Assembly (NCBI GenBank): GCA_009667805.1 | Contig: CM019068.1 | Location: forward strand, 4,385,218-4,449,217 | DNA from: Leptobrachium leishanense | Lineage: Eukaryota > Chordata > Amphibia > Anura > Megophryidae | DNA length: 64,000 nt | Reading direction: 5' to 3' | Shown: positions 1 to 11,691 of the stretch, one piece after another | Layout of the letters: each line of letters starts with the position of its first letter | How positions within the stretch are numbered: position 1 is the first letter of the stretch | The notes under the pieces: model-generated | The model's input: only the letters and a program-made list of their open reading frames with translations | The model's database searches: none | Told to the model about the DNA's origin: nothing | Program-made: the position numbers and the translations under genes

Positions 1-3000
1 TTTTGGGGGTCTCACAAATTTTCACAAAACATTTGGGAATTGAGGTGATCTGTGTCTTGTCACTGGCTGCCAGCAAGTATTTTGGGATCACAAATTTCTC
101 CAAAACATTTGAGAATAGAGGTGATCTGTGTCTTGTCACACAGCCAGTACCACGCAGTATTTTGGGGGTCACAAATTTCTACAAAACATTTGGGAATTGA
201 GGTGATCTGTGTCTTGTCACACAGCCAGTACCACGCAGTATTTTGGGGGTCACAAATTTCTACAAAACATTTGGGAATTGAGGTGATCTGTGTCTTGTCA
301 CACAGCCAGTACCACGCAGTATTTTGGGGGATCACTAATTTCTACAAAACATTTGGGAATTGAGGTGATCTGTGTCTTGTCACACAGCCAGTACCACGCA
401 GTATTTTGGGGGTCAAAATTTCTACAAAACATTTGGGAATTGAGGTGATCTGTGTCTTGTCACACAGCCAGTACCACGCAGTATTTTGTGGGGTCACAAA
501 TTTTTACTAAATATCTGGGAATTGAGGTGATCTGTCTCTTGTCACTGCCAGCAAGTATTTTGGGGGTCACAAATTTCTAAAAAACATTTGGGAATTGAGG
601 TGATCTGTGTCTTGTCACTGGCTGCCAGCAAGTATTTTGGGGATCACAAATTTCTACAAAACATTTGGGAATTGAGGTGATCTTCTGTGTCTTGTCACTG
701 CCAGCAAGTATTTTGGGGGTCTCACAAATTTCTACAAAACATTTGGGAATTGTTATAATCCGTGTGTTCTCACTGGCTGCTACCCATCTGGGGGTCTCAC
801 TGATTTATAGGAGGTTTCTGAGATTTGTAATCTGTGGCTTCTCACTGCCACCCATCAAGGGGTCACACTGATTTATAGGAGGTTTCTGAGATTTGTAATC
901 TGTGGTTTCTCACTGCCACCCATCAAGGGGTCACACTGATTTATAGGAGGTTTCTGAGATTTGTAATCTGTGGCTTCTCACTGCCATCCATCAGGGGGTC
1001 CCACATACTTCTAGCAGATTTATGCAAATTGTAATTTGAGTCTTCACACTGCCACCCATCAGGGGGTCACACTGATTTATAGGAGGTTTCTGAGACTTGT
1101 AATCTGTGGCTTCTCACTGCCACCCATCAAGGGGACTCACTGATTTTTAGGAGGTTTCTGAGACTTGTAATCTGTGGCTTCTCACTGCCACCCATCAGGG
1201 GGTCCCACATACTTCTATCAGATTTATGCGAATTGTAATCTGTGGCTTCTCACTGCCACCCATCAAGGGGTCTCACTGATTTATAGGAGTTTTCTGAGAA
1301 TTGTAATCTGTGGCTTCTCACTGCCACCCATCAAGGGGTCTCATTGATTTATAGGAGGTTTCTGAGATTTGTAATCTGTGGGTTCTCACTGCCACCCATC
1401 AAGGGATCTCACTGATTTATAGGAGGTTTCTGAGATTTGTAATCTGTGGCTTCTCAATGCCATCCATCAGGGGGTCCCATATACTTCTATCAGATTTATG
1501 CGAATTTTAATCTGTGGCTTCTCACTGCCACCCATCAAGGGGTCTCACTGATTTATAGGAGGTTTCTGAGATTTGTAATCTGTGGCTTCTCACTGCCACC
1601 CATCAAGGGGTCTCACTGATTTATAGGTTTCTGAGATTTGTAATCTGTGGCTTCTCACTGCCACCCATCAAGGGGTCACACTGATTTATAGGAGGTTTCT
1701 GAGACTTGTAATCTGTGGCTTCTCACTGGCTACCACCCATCAAGGAGTCACACTGATTTATAGGAGGTTTCTGAGACTTGTAATCTGTGTCTTCTCACTG
1801 CCACCCATCAGGGGGTCCCACATAATTCTAGCAGATTTATGTGAATTGTAATCTGTGGCTTCTCACTGCCACCCATCAGGGGGTCACACTGATTTATAGG
1901 CGGTTTCTGAGATTTGTAATCTGTGGCTTCTCACTGCCACCCATCAAGGGGTCACACTGATTTATAGGAGGATTCTGAGACTTGTAATCTGTGGCTTCTC
2001 ACTGCCACCCATCAAGGGGTCACACTGATTTAAAGGAGGTTTCTGAGATTTGTAATCTGTGGTTTCTCACTGCCCCCCATCAAGGGGTCTCACTGATTTA
2101 TAGGAGGTTTCTGAGATTTGTAATCTGTGTCTTCTCACTGCCACCCATCAAGGGGTCACACTGATTTAAAGGAGGTTTCTGAGATTTGTAATCTGTGGCT
2201 TCTCACTGCCCCCCATCAAGGGGTCTCACTGATTTATAGGAGGTTTCTGAGACTTGTAATCTGTGGCTTCTCACTGCCACCCATCAAGGGGTCACACTGA
2301 TTTATAGGAGGTTTCTGAGACTTGTAATCTGTGGCTTCTCACTACCACCCATCAAGGGGTCACACTGATTTATAGGAGGTTTCTGAGACTTGTAATCTGT
2401 GGCTTCTCACTGCCACCCATCAAGGGGTCACACTGATTTATAAGAGGTTTCTGAGATTTGTAATCTGTGGCTTCTCACTGCCCCCCATCAAGGGGTCACA
2501 CTGATTTATAAGAGGTTTCTAAAATTTGTAATCTGTGGCTTCTCACTGCCACCCATCAAGGGGTCTCACCGATTTATAAGAGGTTTCTAAAATTTGTAAT
2601 CTGTGGCTTCTCACTGCCACCCATCAGGGGGTCCCACATACTTCTAGCAGATTTATGCAAATTGTAATTTGAGTCTTCTCACTGCCACCCATCAGGGGGT
2701 CCCACATAATTCTAGCAGATTTATGTGAATTGTAATCTGTGGCTTCTCACTGCCACCCATCAGGGGGTCACACTGATTTATAGGCGGTTTCTGAGATTTG
2801 TAATCTGTGGCTTCTCACTGCCACCCATCAAGGGGTCACACTGATTTATAGGAGGATTCTGAGACTTGTAATCTGTGGCTTCTCACTGCCACCCATCAAG
2901 GGGTCACACTGATTTAAAGGAGGTTTCTGAGATTTGTAATCTGTGGCTTCTCACTGCCCCCCATTAAGGGTCTCACTGATTTATAGGAGGTTTCTGAGAC

Positions 3001-4632
3001 TTGTAATCTGTGTCTTCTCACTGCCACCATCAAGGGGTCACACTGATTTATAGGAGGTTTCTGAGATTTGTAATCTGTGGCTTCTCACTGCCACCCATCA
3101 AGGGGTCACACTGATTTATAGGAGGTTTCTGAGACTTGTAATCTGTGTCTTCTCACTGCCACCCATCAGGGGGTCCCACATAATTCTAGCAGATTTATGT
3201 GAATTGTAATCTGTGGCTTCTCACTGCCACCCATCAGGGGGTCACACTGATTTATAGGCGGTTTCTGAGACTTGTAATCTGTGGCTTCTCACTGCCACCC
3301 ATCAAGGGGTCACACTGATTTATAGGAGGATTCTGAGACTTGTAATCTGTGGCTTCTCACTGCCACCCATCAAGGGGTCACACTGATTTAAAGGAGGTTT
3401 CTGAGATTTGTAATCTGTGGCTTCTCACTGCCACCCATCAAGGGGTCACACTGATTTATAGGAGGTTTCTGAGACTTGTAATCTGTGGCTTCTCACTACC
3501 ACCCATCAAGGGGTCACACTGATTTATAGGAGGTTTCTGAGACTTGTAATCTGTGGCTTCTCACTGCCACCCATCAAGGGGTCACACTGATTTATAGGAG
3601 GTTTCTGAGACTTGTAATCTGTGGCTTCTCACTACCACCCATCAAGGGGTCACACTGATTTATAGGAGGTTTCTGAGACTTGTAATCTGTGGCTTCTCAC
3701 TGCCACCCATCAAGGGGTCACACTGATTTATAAGAGGTTTCTGAGATTTGTAATCTGTGGCCTCTCACTGCCACCCATCAAGGGGTCTCACCGATTTATA
3801 GGAGGTTTCTGAGACTTGTAATCTGTGGCTTCTCACTGCCACCCATCAAGGGGTCACACTGATTTATAAGAGGTTTCTAAAATTTGTAATCTGTGGCTTC
3901 TCACTGCCACCCATCAAGGGGTCTCACCGATTTATAGGAGGTTTCTGAGACTTGTAATCTGTGGCTTCTCACTGCCACCCATCAGGGGGTCCCACATACT
4001 TCTAGCAGATTTATGCAAATTGTAATTTGAGTCTTCACACTGCCACCCATCAGGGGGTCACACTGATTTATAGGAGGTTTCTGAGACTTGTAATCTGTGG
4101 CTTCTCACTGCCACCCATCAAAGGGTCTCACTGATTTATAGGAGGTTTCTGAGACTTGTAATCTGTGGCTTCTCACTGCCACCCATCAGGGGGTCTCACT
4201 GATTTATAGGAAGTTTCTGAGATTTGTAATCTGTGGCTTCTCACTGCCACCCATCAGGGGGTCACACTGATTTATAGGAAGTTTCTGAGACTTGTAATCT
4301 GTGGCTTCTCACTGCCACCCATCAGGGGGTCTCACTGATTTATAGGAAGTTTCTGAGACTTGTAATCTGTGGCTTCTCACTGCCACCCATCAGGGGGTCC
4401 CACATACTTCTAGCAGATTTATGCGAATTGTAATTTGTGTCTTCTCACTGCCACCCATCAGGGGGTCTCACTGATTTATAGGAGGTTTCTGGGAATTGTA
4501 ATCTGTGTCTTGTCACTGGCTGCCAGCTATCAGGGTGTCTCACTGAGTTATACCAGAGTTCTGTAAATCTTTAATCTTTATACCAGAGTTGAATCAGAGT
4601 TCTGTATATATTTAATCTATATATCACTCACT
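1..4632 (+). repeat. Satellite-like array derived from hAT 5' subterminal repeats
   Basis: Two related tandem blocks are visible. Bases 1 to about 770 hold units of about 80 bp sharing a core ACAAAACATTTGGGAATTG. From about 770 to 4500 the unit is about 68 bp, with the core GGTTTCTGAGATTTGTAATC followed by CACTGCCACCCATCAAGGGG. The right end (4490-4632) matches, in inverted orientation, the 5' untranslated stretch of the hAT element at 23950-27589 (about 26846-27100), where only one or a few copies of each unit type occur. The array runs straight into the same ATG context as that element. I infer that it is the amplified subterminal part of a second hAT copy whose left terminus lies before base 1. 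No gene is present. Confidence 0.85.
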
Positions 4633-4712
4633 ATGTCTGAAAGAACAAAAAGGACAGGCAGACGCTCCCAGACACAGATAAGAGGGCAAGCAGCCCCTGT
4701 GTCGGGAGGCTG
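4633..4712 (+). pseudogene. hAT transposase-family ORF, 5' fragment
   Basis: An ATG at 4633 opens a frame starting MSERTKRTGRR that matches the first 27 or so residues of the frame beginning at 26845 on the minus strand, with one visible difference (Ser for Pro at residue 12). Similarity stops abruptly after the codons for SGGCA near 4712, where unrelated hairpin-rich DNA begins. The fragment is therefore the broken 5' end of a second copy of the same hAT family. It cannot encode a functional product. Confidence 0.8.
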
Positions 4713-5480
4713 TGCCCCCGCAGTTTTCCCCCTTGCGCCCGCGTTTTAACGCTGGATTACAATGCAGGCGCAAAAAATGCTGCCTGCATTATCGCCTGTT
4801 AAAATGCTGGATGCTTGCGGCAGCGCTGAGCGCCGCCACAAGCATCTACTCGCTGCAGTCCATAAGTCTCCATTGAGTTCCTCCCTGCCGGTCACGTGAC
4901 CAGCCGGATCTCGCCTTGCGAGATCCGGCCGGTCGGCGTAGTGAGGCACTTTTTCCCCAGTCTTTCCCTGCTCCCGCCGGCCGGAGGAGTCGGTTGGAGT
5001 CGCGGTCCTCGCCGCCGGACAGAAGGTGAGCATAGGATGCTTTTTCTTATTTTTTTAGGCTGTGTTAAGGGATTGTGCAGAAGCGGAATCCGTTAACACC
5101 AAGTCCTGGCTGTGGTTAACTTTTCGTTGACCAGAGCCAGGCGTTAATCAGTGCTGGGACTTTGTAATCCAGTGCTGATTAACTCTTTGCGCTCCCCATG
5201 TTAAACATAGGGAGCACAAAGTACAGTCTCCTCCCGCAGAGGAGCGCAAGATACCAAACGCTAACGGGTTTTTTAACCCGTTTGGATTGTAATATGCGGT
5301 AAAAACCGCGGCAAACATTAATGCTCACGCAAGTGTTAACGTTTGCGTGCAGATCGTAACAGGGCCCATTATCTGCAGGCGCAGGTTTTTCTCCTTTCGC
5401 GTTTTAACGCGATGAATGTAATGTATCCCACAGCCTATGGAGTTTCTAAGTTTACACCAGCTCTGGTTAAGTTAGCACCA
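4713..5480. other. Hairpin-rich unassigned repeat
   Basis: No gene is seen. The stretch holds short perfect or near-perfect inverted repeats: GCGTTTTAACGC near 4740 and again near 5400, CTTTGCGCTCCCCATGTT against AACATAGGGAGCACAAAG (5183-5222), and ACGGGTT against AACCCGT (5265-5285). It abuts the broken hAT copy and looks like an unclassified MITE-like unit. Its ends and target duplications could not be fixed. Confidence 0.35.
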
Positions 5481-7290
5481 GCTTTGTAATACGGCTCATA
5501 ATGTGTGACGAGTAAATCTGAAGTATTTCCAAAATAATCACAATTTAAAAACTCAAAACCGCCAAACTGACTGCTGCGGCGCCTCTAGTGTTAAAGGAAC
5601 AGAGTCTCCTCTTTTTTTGATAAATAGTTGGGTGTTTCCTGCAGGCGGCCTCTGCTCATTTATTTATTGGTTAATTTACTCACCTTTTCCTCCTCGTCGG
5701 GTCGGGGACTCTGAACTCCCTGAAGCTTTTTTGCACAAATTGTGCTCCTATACAGCTTGTGTAGTGTAGGAGCCACAAATTGTGCAGCGCTACGGGACTC
5801 ACACACGTTACATTTACAAGTGCGGTAGTGCCTGCGCAGAGCGATGGATCGGAGCCGCACGCGCATGTACAGATCTGATCCATTGCTGCCTCTCTGGGAA
5901 CGCTAGCTACAGCGATTGGACTCAGAGGGTGACATCGCCGCTCTGTGTGACATCACTAGTAACCGATCTGGTGACTGGCAGCCGGGAAAATCAAAATCCC
6001 AACTGCTGGTGATGCTGTGTGTGGGGAGGACTCCTCCACATCACCTGGTGATTATACCAAATCATGGGAGCTGGACACTTTATATTATGTGTATGAGTAT
6101 CGCAGTGATGTGCGGTGAGGTCAGTGGCTGGTGAGGCACTGGCTAGTATCAGAGCCAGATACGCACATGTTACGTAGGTCCAGGTGCAGTGCTCACCAGG
6201 AACTGGCTGCTCTCATTGCTCACCAGGAACTGGCTGCTCCCAGTGCTCTCCATGATCTAGCTGCTTTTATTGCTCCCCATGAACTGGCTTCTATTATTGC
6301 TCCCCAGTGTTCCCCAGGATCTGCATTGTCCTCGAGGCACTGCAGAGTGTAACGCTGAGGCCACACCCCGAGCACAGCCCCATGCCCACTGACTGAGAGA
6401 CAGGACAGTCACATGACTGTACTTTGCCAATCAATATATGAGAGGCATGACTACCATGCAGGCATTTTTGAATGGCTTGGACTAATAGCACTTTCCTATT
6501 GCTCCAAGCTACTCCATTGCTCTCCCAGGGCCTCTGAGGCACTGGGAGACCAATGTTCAGGAAGTGGGCAGCGCTCAGACATCTTTTCATTGAACAGATG
6601 GGCTGCACACTTCTTGGCAGCCTACGCAATTTGCATAGAGTATCACTATGTAAATTGCGTAGTGCCGGCTCAGGCTGGTAAATGAAAAAATAAAAGAATG
6701 CACATCGCAACAGTGGTAGAATGTGAAGCAGGTGGGTTTTTTTATTTTATCAATTCAGCAGCACTGCCTCACCTGCCGCCCCTGACAGCACATCCCTGGA
6801 GTAATAATAATAAAAGAATCCGCAGACTTTGCTGCCACAAAATACCAGCATGAAATACAGAAATAAAATGAATTATCGCAAAGGTAAATGGTATCAGCAT
6901 CACATGCAAATCCAGCAGAACCAATCCCCTTGCTGGGTCCCACTGGCCAATCCCCTCGCTGGGTTCCACTGGAGTTTTCATTGTTTTGAAATAATTGCAT
7001 TTTTTTCCTGTTTTTCTCTTTCTTTCCCCTAATACGTCCTGCGCATCACATTAGAAGCTGCCAGTTACTTTACCTGCTGACCTGCTGCTGTGCGCGCGCC
7101 ACCTGCTTTACTGAGAGCGCAGGGTTAATAGAGCAGACCTGCAGGCGGAGGCAGTTACGGCTCCTGGAGAGTTTATTTACACAGAGTTTGGAATTTAATC
7201 AAATTTATTTACATTATTAAAAATTTCATTCAGAAGCAGGTCCAGAGAAAGGCCAAGAACCTTGTGACACCTTAACAGAAGGTTGTCTAA
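5481..7290. other. Unassigned DNA with a small minisatellite and a hairpin
   Basis: No convincing gene. At 5733-5792 there is an imperfect hairpin (GCACAAATTGTG near both ends). At about 6178-6310 five or so degenerate copies of a 27-30 bp unit (core ACCAGGAACTGGCTGCT) occur. The short open frames across this interval lack family motifs, good codon structure or splice partners, so I do not call them coding. Confidence 0.4.
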
Positions 7291-8460
7291 CAGGGTATTT
7301 CAAAGAGATCCGAACAGCTGCTGAAAGGGAACCGAACGCTGAAAATCAGCATTCGGTTACCTTTCTTGGCCATTCGACTATTCAGAGAGCAGGCAATTCC
7401 CCAAGTGTTGGCGAATTGCCTGCACATACGGTGCCTGTTCGGTGCCTGTTCGAGGGCAGTGGAATCCCCATAGAGAAGCACTGCTTCGGCTATTCAGAGA
7501 ACACAAACCAGCAGTGAAAGGTTCCCCTAATGCCCTGCCATTCGGTGGTTTAATTCGGCAAGTTAATTCAGGCGAATCCCATAGGCTTCAATGTTAAAAA
7601 TATTCCCGTTTTAATTCAATATCTAATAAACCGTTGTTTGTAAAATTCTGCAGTAAAAAGTCTATTTATAGATTTTTAAGGGTATTTTAAGCATTTTTCA
7701 GGATTTTTGTTTGCTTTAAAAAAAAATCTGATTGTTTTTTAAGTTTACTTATTTTTTCTGTAACTTCCCTTTTTATTATCATTCATTGGATTTTATATGT
7801 AAATTTCAGACATTTTCGCTCAGTAGTTTCTTTGCAAACAGTGTTTCACTTTTCAAACATTCAAGCAAACTGTTTTTTAATTTATTCACTGCATTTTATT
7901 ATTATTATTCTTCTTTATTTATAAAGCGCCAGCATATTCCGCAGCGCTGTACAATAAACACAGTATAGACAGGGTTACAATACATTGAACAACATTTGAC
8001 AAACAGTACAGGAGGAGATGAGGCCCTATTCCCGTAGGAACTCACAATCTGCATTTCGTCTGCGGTGTCGGCTTTTTCTGGCGGCTTCGCTGCGTGTGAT
8101 CGGCTCCTGCTCGGGTTTTTCCAGTGTTTTTGGTGAGTTAATCCAGATGTTTTTGCAGGTTTCGCCGGGTTTTTGCAGTGAGTGTTCGTCGGGTTTGCGG
8201 CAGCTTTTCCCTGCATTACGACGGCCCTGTGGTGCTTGCTGAATACACCGCAGGGTCGCTGAAATGGGATCGCCAAATCGAACCGAATTGAAGAGAACGA
8301 AAAGTCACTGAACGTGCTGTGACTTTTCGATTCTCTTTGAATAACCCTGTAAGTAAAGAAACTCCTTTGTGACGCCATGTCCTGGTGGCCGGCTCTGCGG
8401 TAAATCTGTCCCTCGACCTCCTTTTGTGGCCAAGAAATAAAAATTCCATACGCTACAGTA
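7291..8460. repeat. Direct duplication, copy A
   Basis: This block recurs as copy B at about 8461-10470 once the hAT MITE at 8520-9529 is removed. Shared landmarks include GGCCATTCG..CTATTCAGA near the start, TCAATGTTAAAAATATTCCC (7590 and 9901), and ACACCGCAGGGT (8245 and 10381) near the end. The copies are clearly diverged, with many substitutions and indels. An L2 3' tail interrupts copy A. The origin is unknown; it could be the terminal repeats or tandem halves of an old element. No gene is seen. Confidence 0.6.
7895..8060 (-). mobile_element. L2-type LINE 3' end fragment
   Basis: Read on the minus strand, the segment ends in the core GCGCTGCGGAATATGCTGGC followed by TTTATAAATAAAG and an AAT-rich tail. 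This is the typical 3' end of L2-clade LINEs. The same tail occurs at 16825 and 46365. Only the terminal untranslated part is present, so this is a 5'-truncated dead copy. It is absent from copy B of the surrounding duplication, so it inserted after the duplication. Confidence 0.65.
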
Positions 8461-8519
8461 CATCACAGCACTGGGTTACTCAGAGAGAGCCGTACTGGCC
8501 ACTGAATGTCACCGAACAG

Positions 8520-9529
8520 CAGTGACGTAACTAGAAACCTGAGGGCCCGGTGCGAGAATCCATGAAGGGTCCACCCTCACCCCCCCCCCCCGCCTCCCCA
8601 AAAAGATCCATATTTTAAATTTTTTCCACCTGAAATATAAAAGATATTACGCCATTTATATTAATTAGTTCAACTTACTTTAATTAGGTCATTAAATAGG
8701 TCACCACCATATTGAAAGCACCCCCCCCCCCCGGTAATCCTGACACACTGCACATTATTACAGAGCTCACAGCATTAAAACTCCTTGTAATGTGCGGCGT
8801 GTATGAGCATATCACAGAGGTCCACAGCAATAAAACTCACAGTAATGTGCATTGTGTATCAGTGTAAATCACAGAGGTCCACAGCAATAAAACTCACAGT
8901 AATGTGCATTGTGTATCAGTGTAAATCACAGAGGTCCACAGCAATAAAACTCACAGTAATGTGCATTGTGTATCAGTGTAAATCACAGAGCTCCACAGCA
9001 ATAAAACTCACAGTGAACGCTGGGGTGTTTGAGCAGGCACATAATCCCCCACCCTAGACAAAAACATACCCCCCTCCTGTTAACATGCATTGGTCCCCTC
9101 CTGGTCCACAATGTTGACTCCAGACAGTATCACATTTTTTTCCAGGTTCACTATGGTCTTTTCAGTCCATCCCATTTTTTATGTAATTTGCACTATGTAT
9201 CTCACATAGCTTCACAGCAATAAAACTCACAGTAATGTGCATTGTGTATCAGTGTAAATCACAGAGGTCCACAGCAATAAAACTCACAGTAATGTGCATT
9301 GTGTATCAGTGTAAATCACAGAGCTCCACAGCAATAAAACTCACAGTAATGTGCATTGTGTATCAGTGTAAATCACAGAGCTCCAAAGTATAACTTACAA
9401 ATAAGTATAAAATAAATTAAAAGAAGAATTATATATTAGGCAAGCCCCCAGGCAGGTGAGTGTGGCCCCCCCAGACTCAAGGGCCCAGGTGCGGTCGCAC
9501 CCTCTGCACCCCTGGTAGTTACGTGCCTG
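8520..9529. mobile_element. Non-autonomous hAT-type MITE with 8-bp TSD
   Basis: The 8-bp direct repeat CCGAACAG flanks the element (8512-8519 and 9530-9537). Its ends are imperfect inverted repeats: the left begins CAGTGACGTAACTA and the right, reversed, begins CAGGCACGTAACTA. An 8-bp target duplication and CA(G) termini are typical of hAT transposons. No transposase frame is present. Most of the interior is a 57-bp tandem repeat. Confidence 0.75.
8790..9395 (+). repeat. 57-bp tandem repeat inside the hAT MITE
   Basis: Units share CACAGCAATAAAACTCACAG followed by TAATGTGCATTGTGTATCAG. About four or five units lie at 8790-9020 and about four more at 9205-9395, separated by unique sequence. 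The same unit occurs, diverged, at 48045-48185 inside another hAT-type element, which suggests shared ancestry of the two elements' interiors. A 57-bp period keeps frames open (19 residues per unit), so the 84-residue frame here is an artefact. Confidence 0.8.
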
Positions 9530-10470
9530 CCGAACAGTGAGCTTCCCCATATGGTGACATTTCATGGCCATTCGGCTATTCAGAAAGTAGGGAGTCAAAT
9601 TTTGGTGAATTGCCAGTGAAATATGGTGTCTGGTCGGCGGCAGTGAAATACGGTGCTGTTCGGCGGCAGTGAAATACGGTGCCTCTTCGAGGGCAGTGAA
9701 ATACGGTGCCTGTTCGGCGGCAGTGAAATACGGTACCTGTTCGGCTGTAGTGAAATACGTTGCCTGTTCGGTGGCAGTGAAATCCCCCATAGAGAAGCAA
9801 TGGTTAATCTATTCACATTGAACAGCAGAGAAATGTCAGTGAAATGCCCTGATGTTCAGTGGTTTCATTCGACAGGTTTATTCAGACGAATCCCATAGGT
9901 TTCAATGTTAAAAATATTCCCGTATCATTCAATATCTAATAAACCGCTTATTATTTTAATCTGCAGCAAAAAGTCTCTTCATGTATTGATTTTTTTTTAG
10001 GATCTTTTAGGCATTTTTCTGTCAACTTTTTTTCCTTTTTGCTTTTTTAAGCATTTTTCAGTTTTCCTTTACAGACCTTTATATTATCATTCATTGTTTC
10101 TTTATGTGTAAATTTCAGACATTTTCGTTCAGTAGTTTTTTTTGCAACCAGAGTTTCACTTTTCAAACTTTCAATCATATTGTTTTTTTTGTTTTACCCA
10201 TTTCGCCGGCGTGTCGGCTTTATCCGGCGGCTGCTCTGCGCTGTGATCGGCGGCTCGTCGGCTTTTTCTGATGTGTTCACCGTGTTTACAGCAGTGGTTC
10301 CGGTGAGTTTTTGGCAGGATTGCGGTGGGTTTGCGGCGGGTTTTCCCTGCACTCCGGGTACCCTGTGGTGACTGCTGTATACACCGCAGGGTGGGGAACT
10401 TTGATTCCCCAAAGTGCAGGGAACGAGAGAGAACCGAAATGTCAGCAACATTTACTCTCTGAATAACGCC

Positions 10471-10821
10471 TTCAGGGTGTATCTCAGGAGAATCGATGGG
10501 GAAGTGAAAATTCTAGGTCAAAATAGCCAAACCAGAAAAATTCTCCCATTTATCTCACTTTCCAAATCAGCTATTTGTTCTCTTCTCTGGCCATTTCTCC
10601 TGAGTTTCACCTTTTGGTGAATAGGCGTGTTTGGTGAATATTAATCTCTTTATATTAAGGGAGGGCAGATTCACAAAGGCTTCATTTAAACCCGCAGACA
10701 TTAACAGCTTCACCCGATGTCTCCTTCCAGGCCGACGGAAACCAGGAGCCAAATGAGAAGAAGACTAATTGTACCGAACAAGAAATCAGCGACGCTAATC
10801 AAGGATCTAATGAGTAAAGGT
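10471..10821. other. Unassigned DNA
   Basis: No gene, array or recognisable element boundary is seen here. A short plus-strand open stretch near 10720-10820 has basic residues, but it is too short and lacks supporting context. Confidence 0.3.
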
Positions 10822-10928
10822 ACAAAACTGTACGAGAAAATATCCCAGATGTCATTTTGGCTCCAAACTAACTACTAACGGTTTTGGAGCCAAAATTACA
10901 TCTGGGATATTTTCTGATAAAGTTTTGT
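10822..10928. repeat. 107-bp near-perfect palindrome
   Basis: The left arm begins ACAAAACT and runs through AAAATATCCCAGATGT and TTTTGGCTCCAAA. The right arm mirrors it with TTTGGAGCCAAAA, ACATCTGGGATATTTT and AGTTTTGT. Arms of about 47 bp with one or two mismatches flank a loop of about 12 bases. It could be a snap-back MITE; no target duplication could be fixed. Confidence 0.75.
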
Positions 10929-11083
10929 CCGACTACATTTTTTTTGAAATTGTTGACTCACTGAACAGTTTATATCGGGAAGCGTTTACTTGCGGCAACC
11001 TTACTATTACAGCTGATTATTACCCCGATTAGGGGATTTTGCAACTAGTGAATTTGCGACTTTCCTCAAGACTTTCCCATTAA

Positions 11084-11687
11084 CCTCCCTGGCGGTATTC
11101 CTGAGTGTGACTCGGGGTTAAATTTCACTACCACGAACGGTAACCCCGAGCCACACTCGGGCTGGATACATACTCACCTCCTCCTGGCTCCCTCGCTGTC
11201 CCTGCAGTGTGATGCGGCTCCCTGCTTCCTGGATGGCTCCCTGCGAGTCACATGATGCAAGGGGGCTGGACCGCAGCAAACTTCATTCATAATACTCACT
11301 GAATACAAATGGCAAAGTTTATGAACGGCCACTAGGTGGCAGTACAAGATAAGAAATAGACCATACCTCGTCTCACCCTTGTTCTCAGACAGATTTCAGT
11401 GTTTTTTTTAGTTGTATTTTATTGAATATCATTTATTTGCATTATTTTGAATAATTATTTTTGGGATAATAAATTATTATGTCGTGTTTCAAACTTTATC
11501 GGACTCAGTGTATTTACTATTTATTTATTTATAAAGGATTTTACCAGTAAGGACTCTTGATTTCACGGATTTCAGTGCGTGATTCCTAATTATTACAGGC
11601 TAACTATGTACAAAAACACGTTTCCTTTAAAAAAAAATTGAGACGCTTTAGACACGAAATTTTGAAAAAATTAGACCGCCAGGGAGG
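11084..11687. mobile_element. piggyBac-like MITE (TTAA target site)
   Basis: TTAA flanks both ends (11080-11083 and 11688-11691). The termini are perfect inverted repeats, CCTCCCTGGCGGT at the left and ACCGCCAGGGAGG at the right. A TTAA duplication is the hallmark of the piggyBac superfamily. An internal hairpin follows the left end: GAGTGTGACTCGGGGTTA pairs with TAACCCCGAGCCACACTC at about 11103-11160. There is no transposase frame, so the 604-bp element would depend on an enzyme supplied elsewhere. A Rex1-like 3' tail lies inside it. Confidence 0.85.
11515..11560 (-). mobile_element. Rex1/Babar-like LINE 3' tail fragment
   Basis: On the minus strand this reads CTTACTGGTAAAATCCTTTA followed by TAAATAAATAA. 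It resembles the 3' end of the Rex1-type LINE at 52186-52232 (CTGGTAAAATCCTTTATAAA, then AAATAAA repeats). It is a very short remnant inside the piggyBac-like MITE. Confidence 0.5.
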
Positions 11688-11691
11688 TTAA

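Larger units (their letters stand above)
8461..10470. repeat. Direct duplication, copy B (interrupted by a hAT MITE)
   Basis: This is the second copy of the block at 7291-8460, split by the insertion at 8520-9529. After the insertion, 9538-10470 follows copy A in order. Copy B also contains a private minisatellite at about 9620-9780, with about six copies of a 27-bp unit containing GTGAAATACGGTGCCTGTTC. No coding potential is apparent; the open frames over the minisatellite follow from its 27-bp period. Confidence 0.55.

Noticed and set aside
1..4500. CRISPR-like array, also considered at 22968, 31779, 43020 and 61575
   Set aside because: Units are contiguous tandem repeats with no unique spacers, no leader and no cas genes, and the surrounding DNA is vertebrate.
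10713..10865. Basic open frame with KKSATLIKDL resembling a SAP helix
   Set aside because: Fewer than 50 residues, no LTR or primer site nearby, and it ends in a palindrome; similarity to the Gag-like starts is probably chance.
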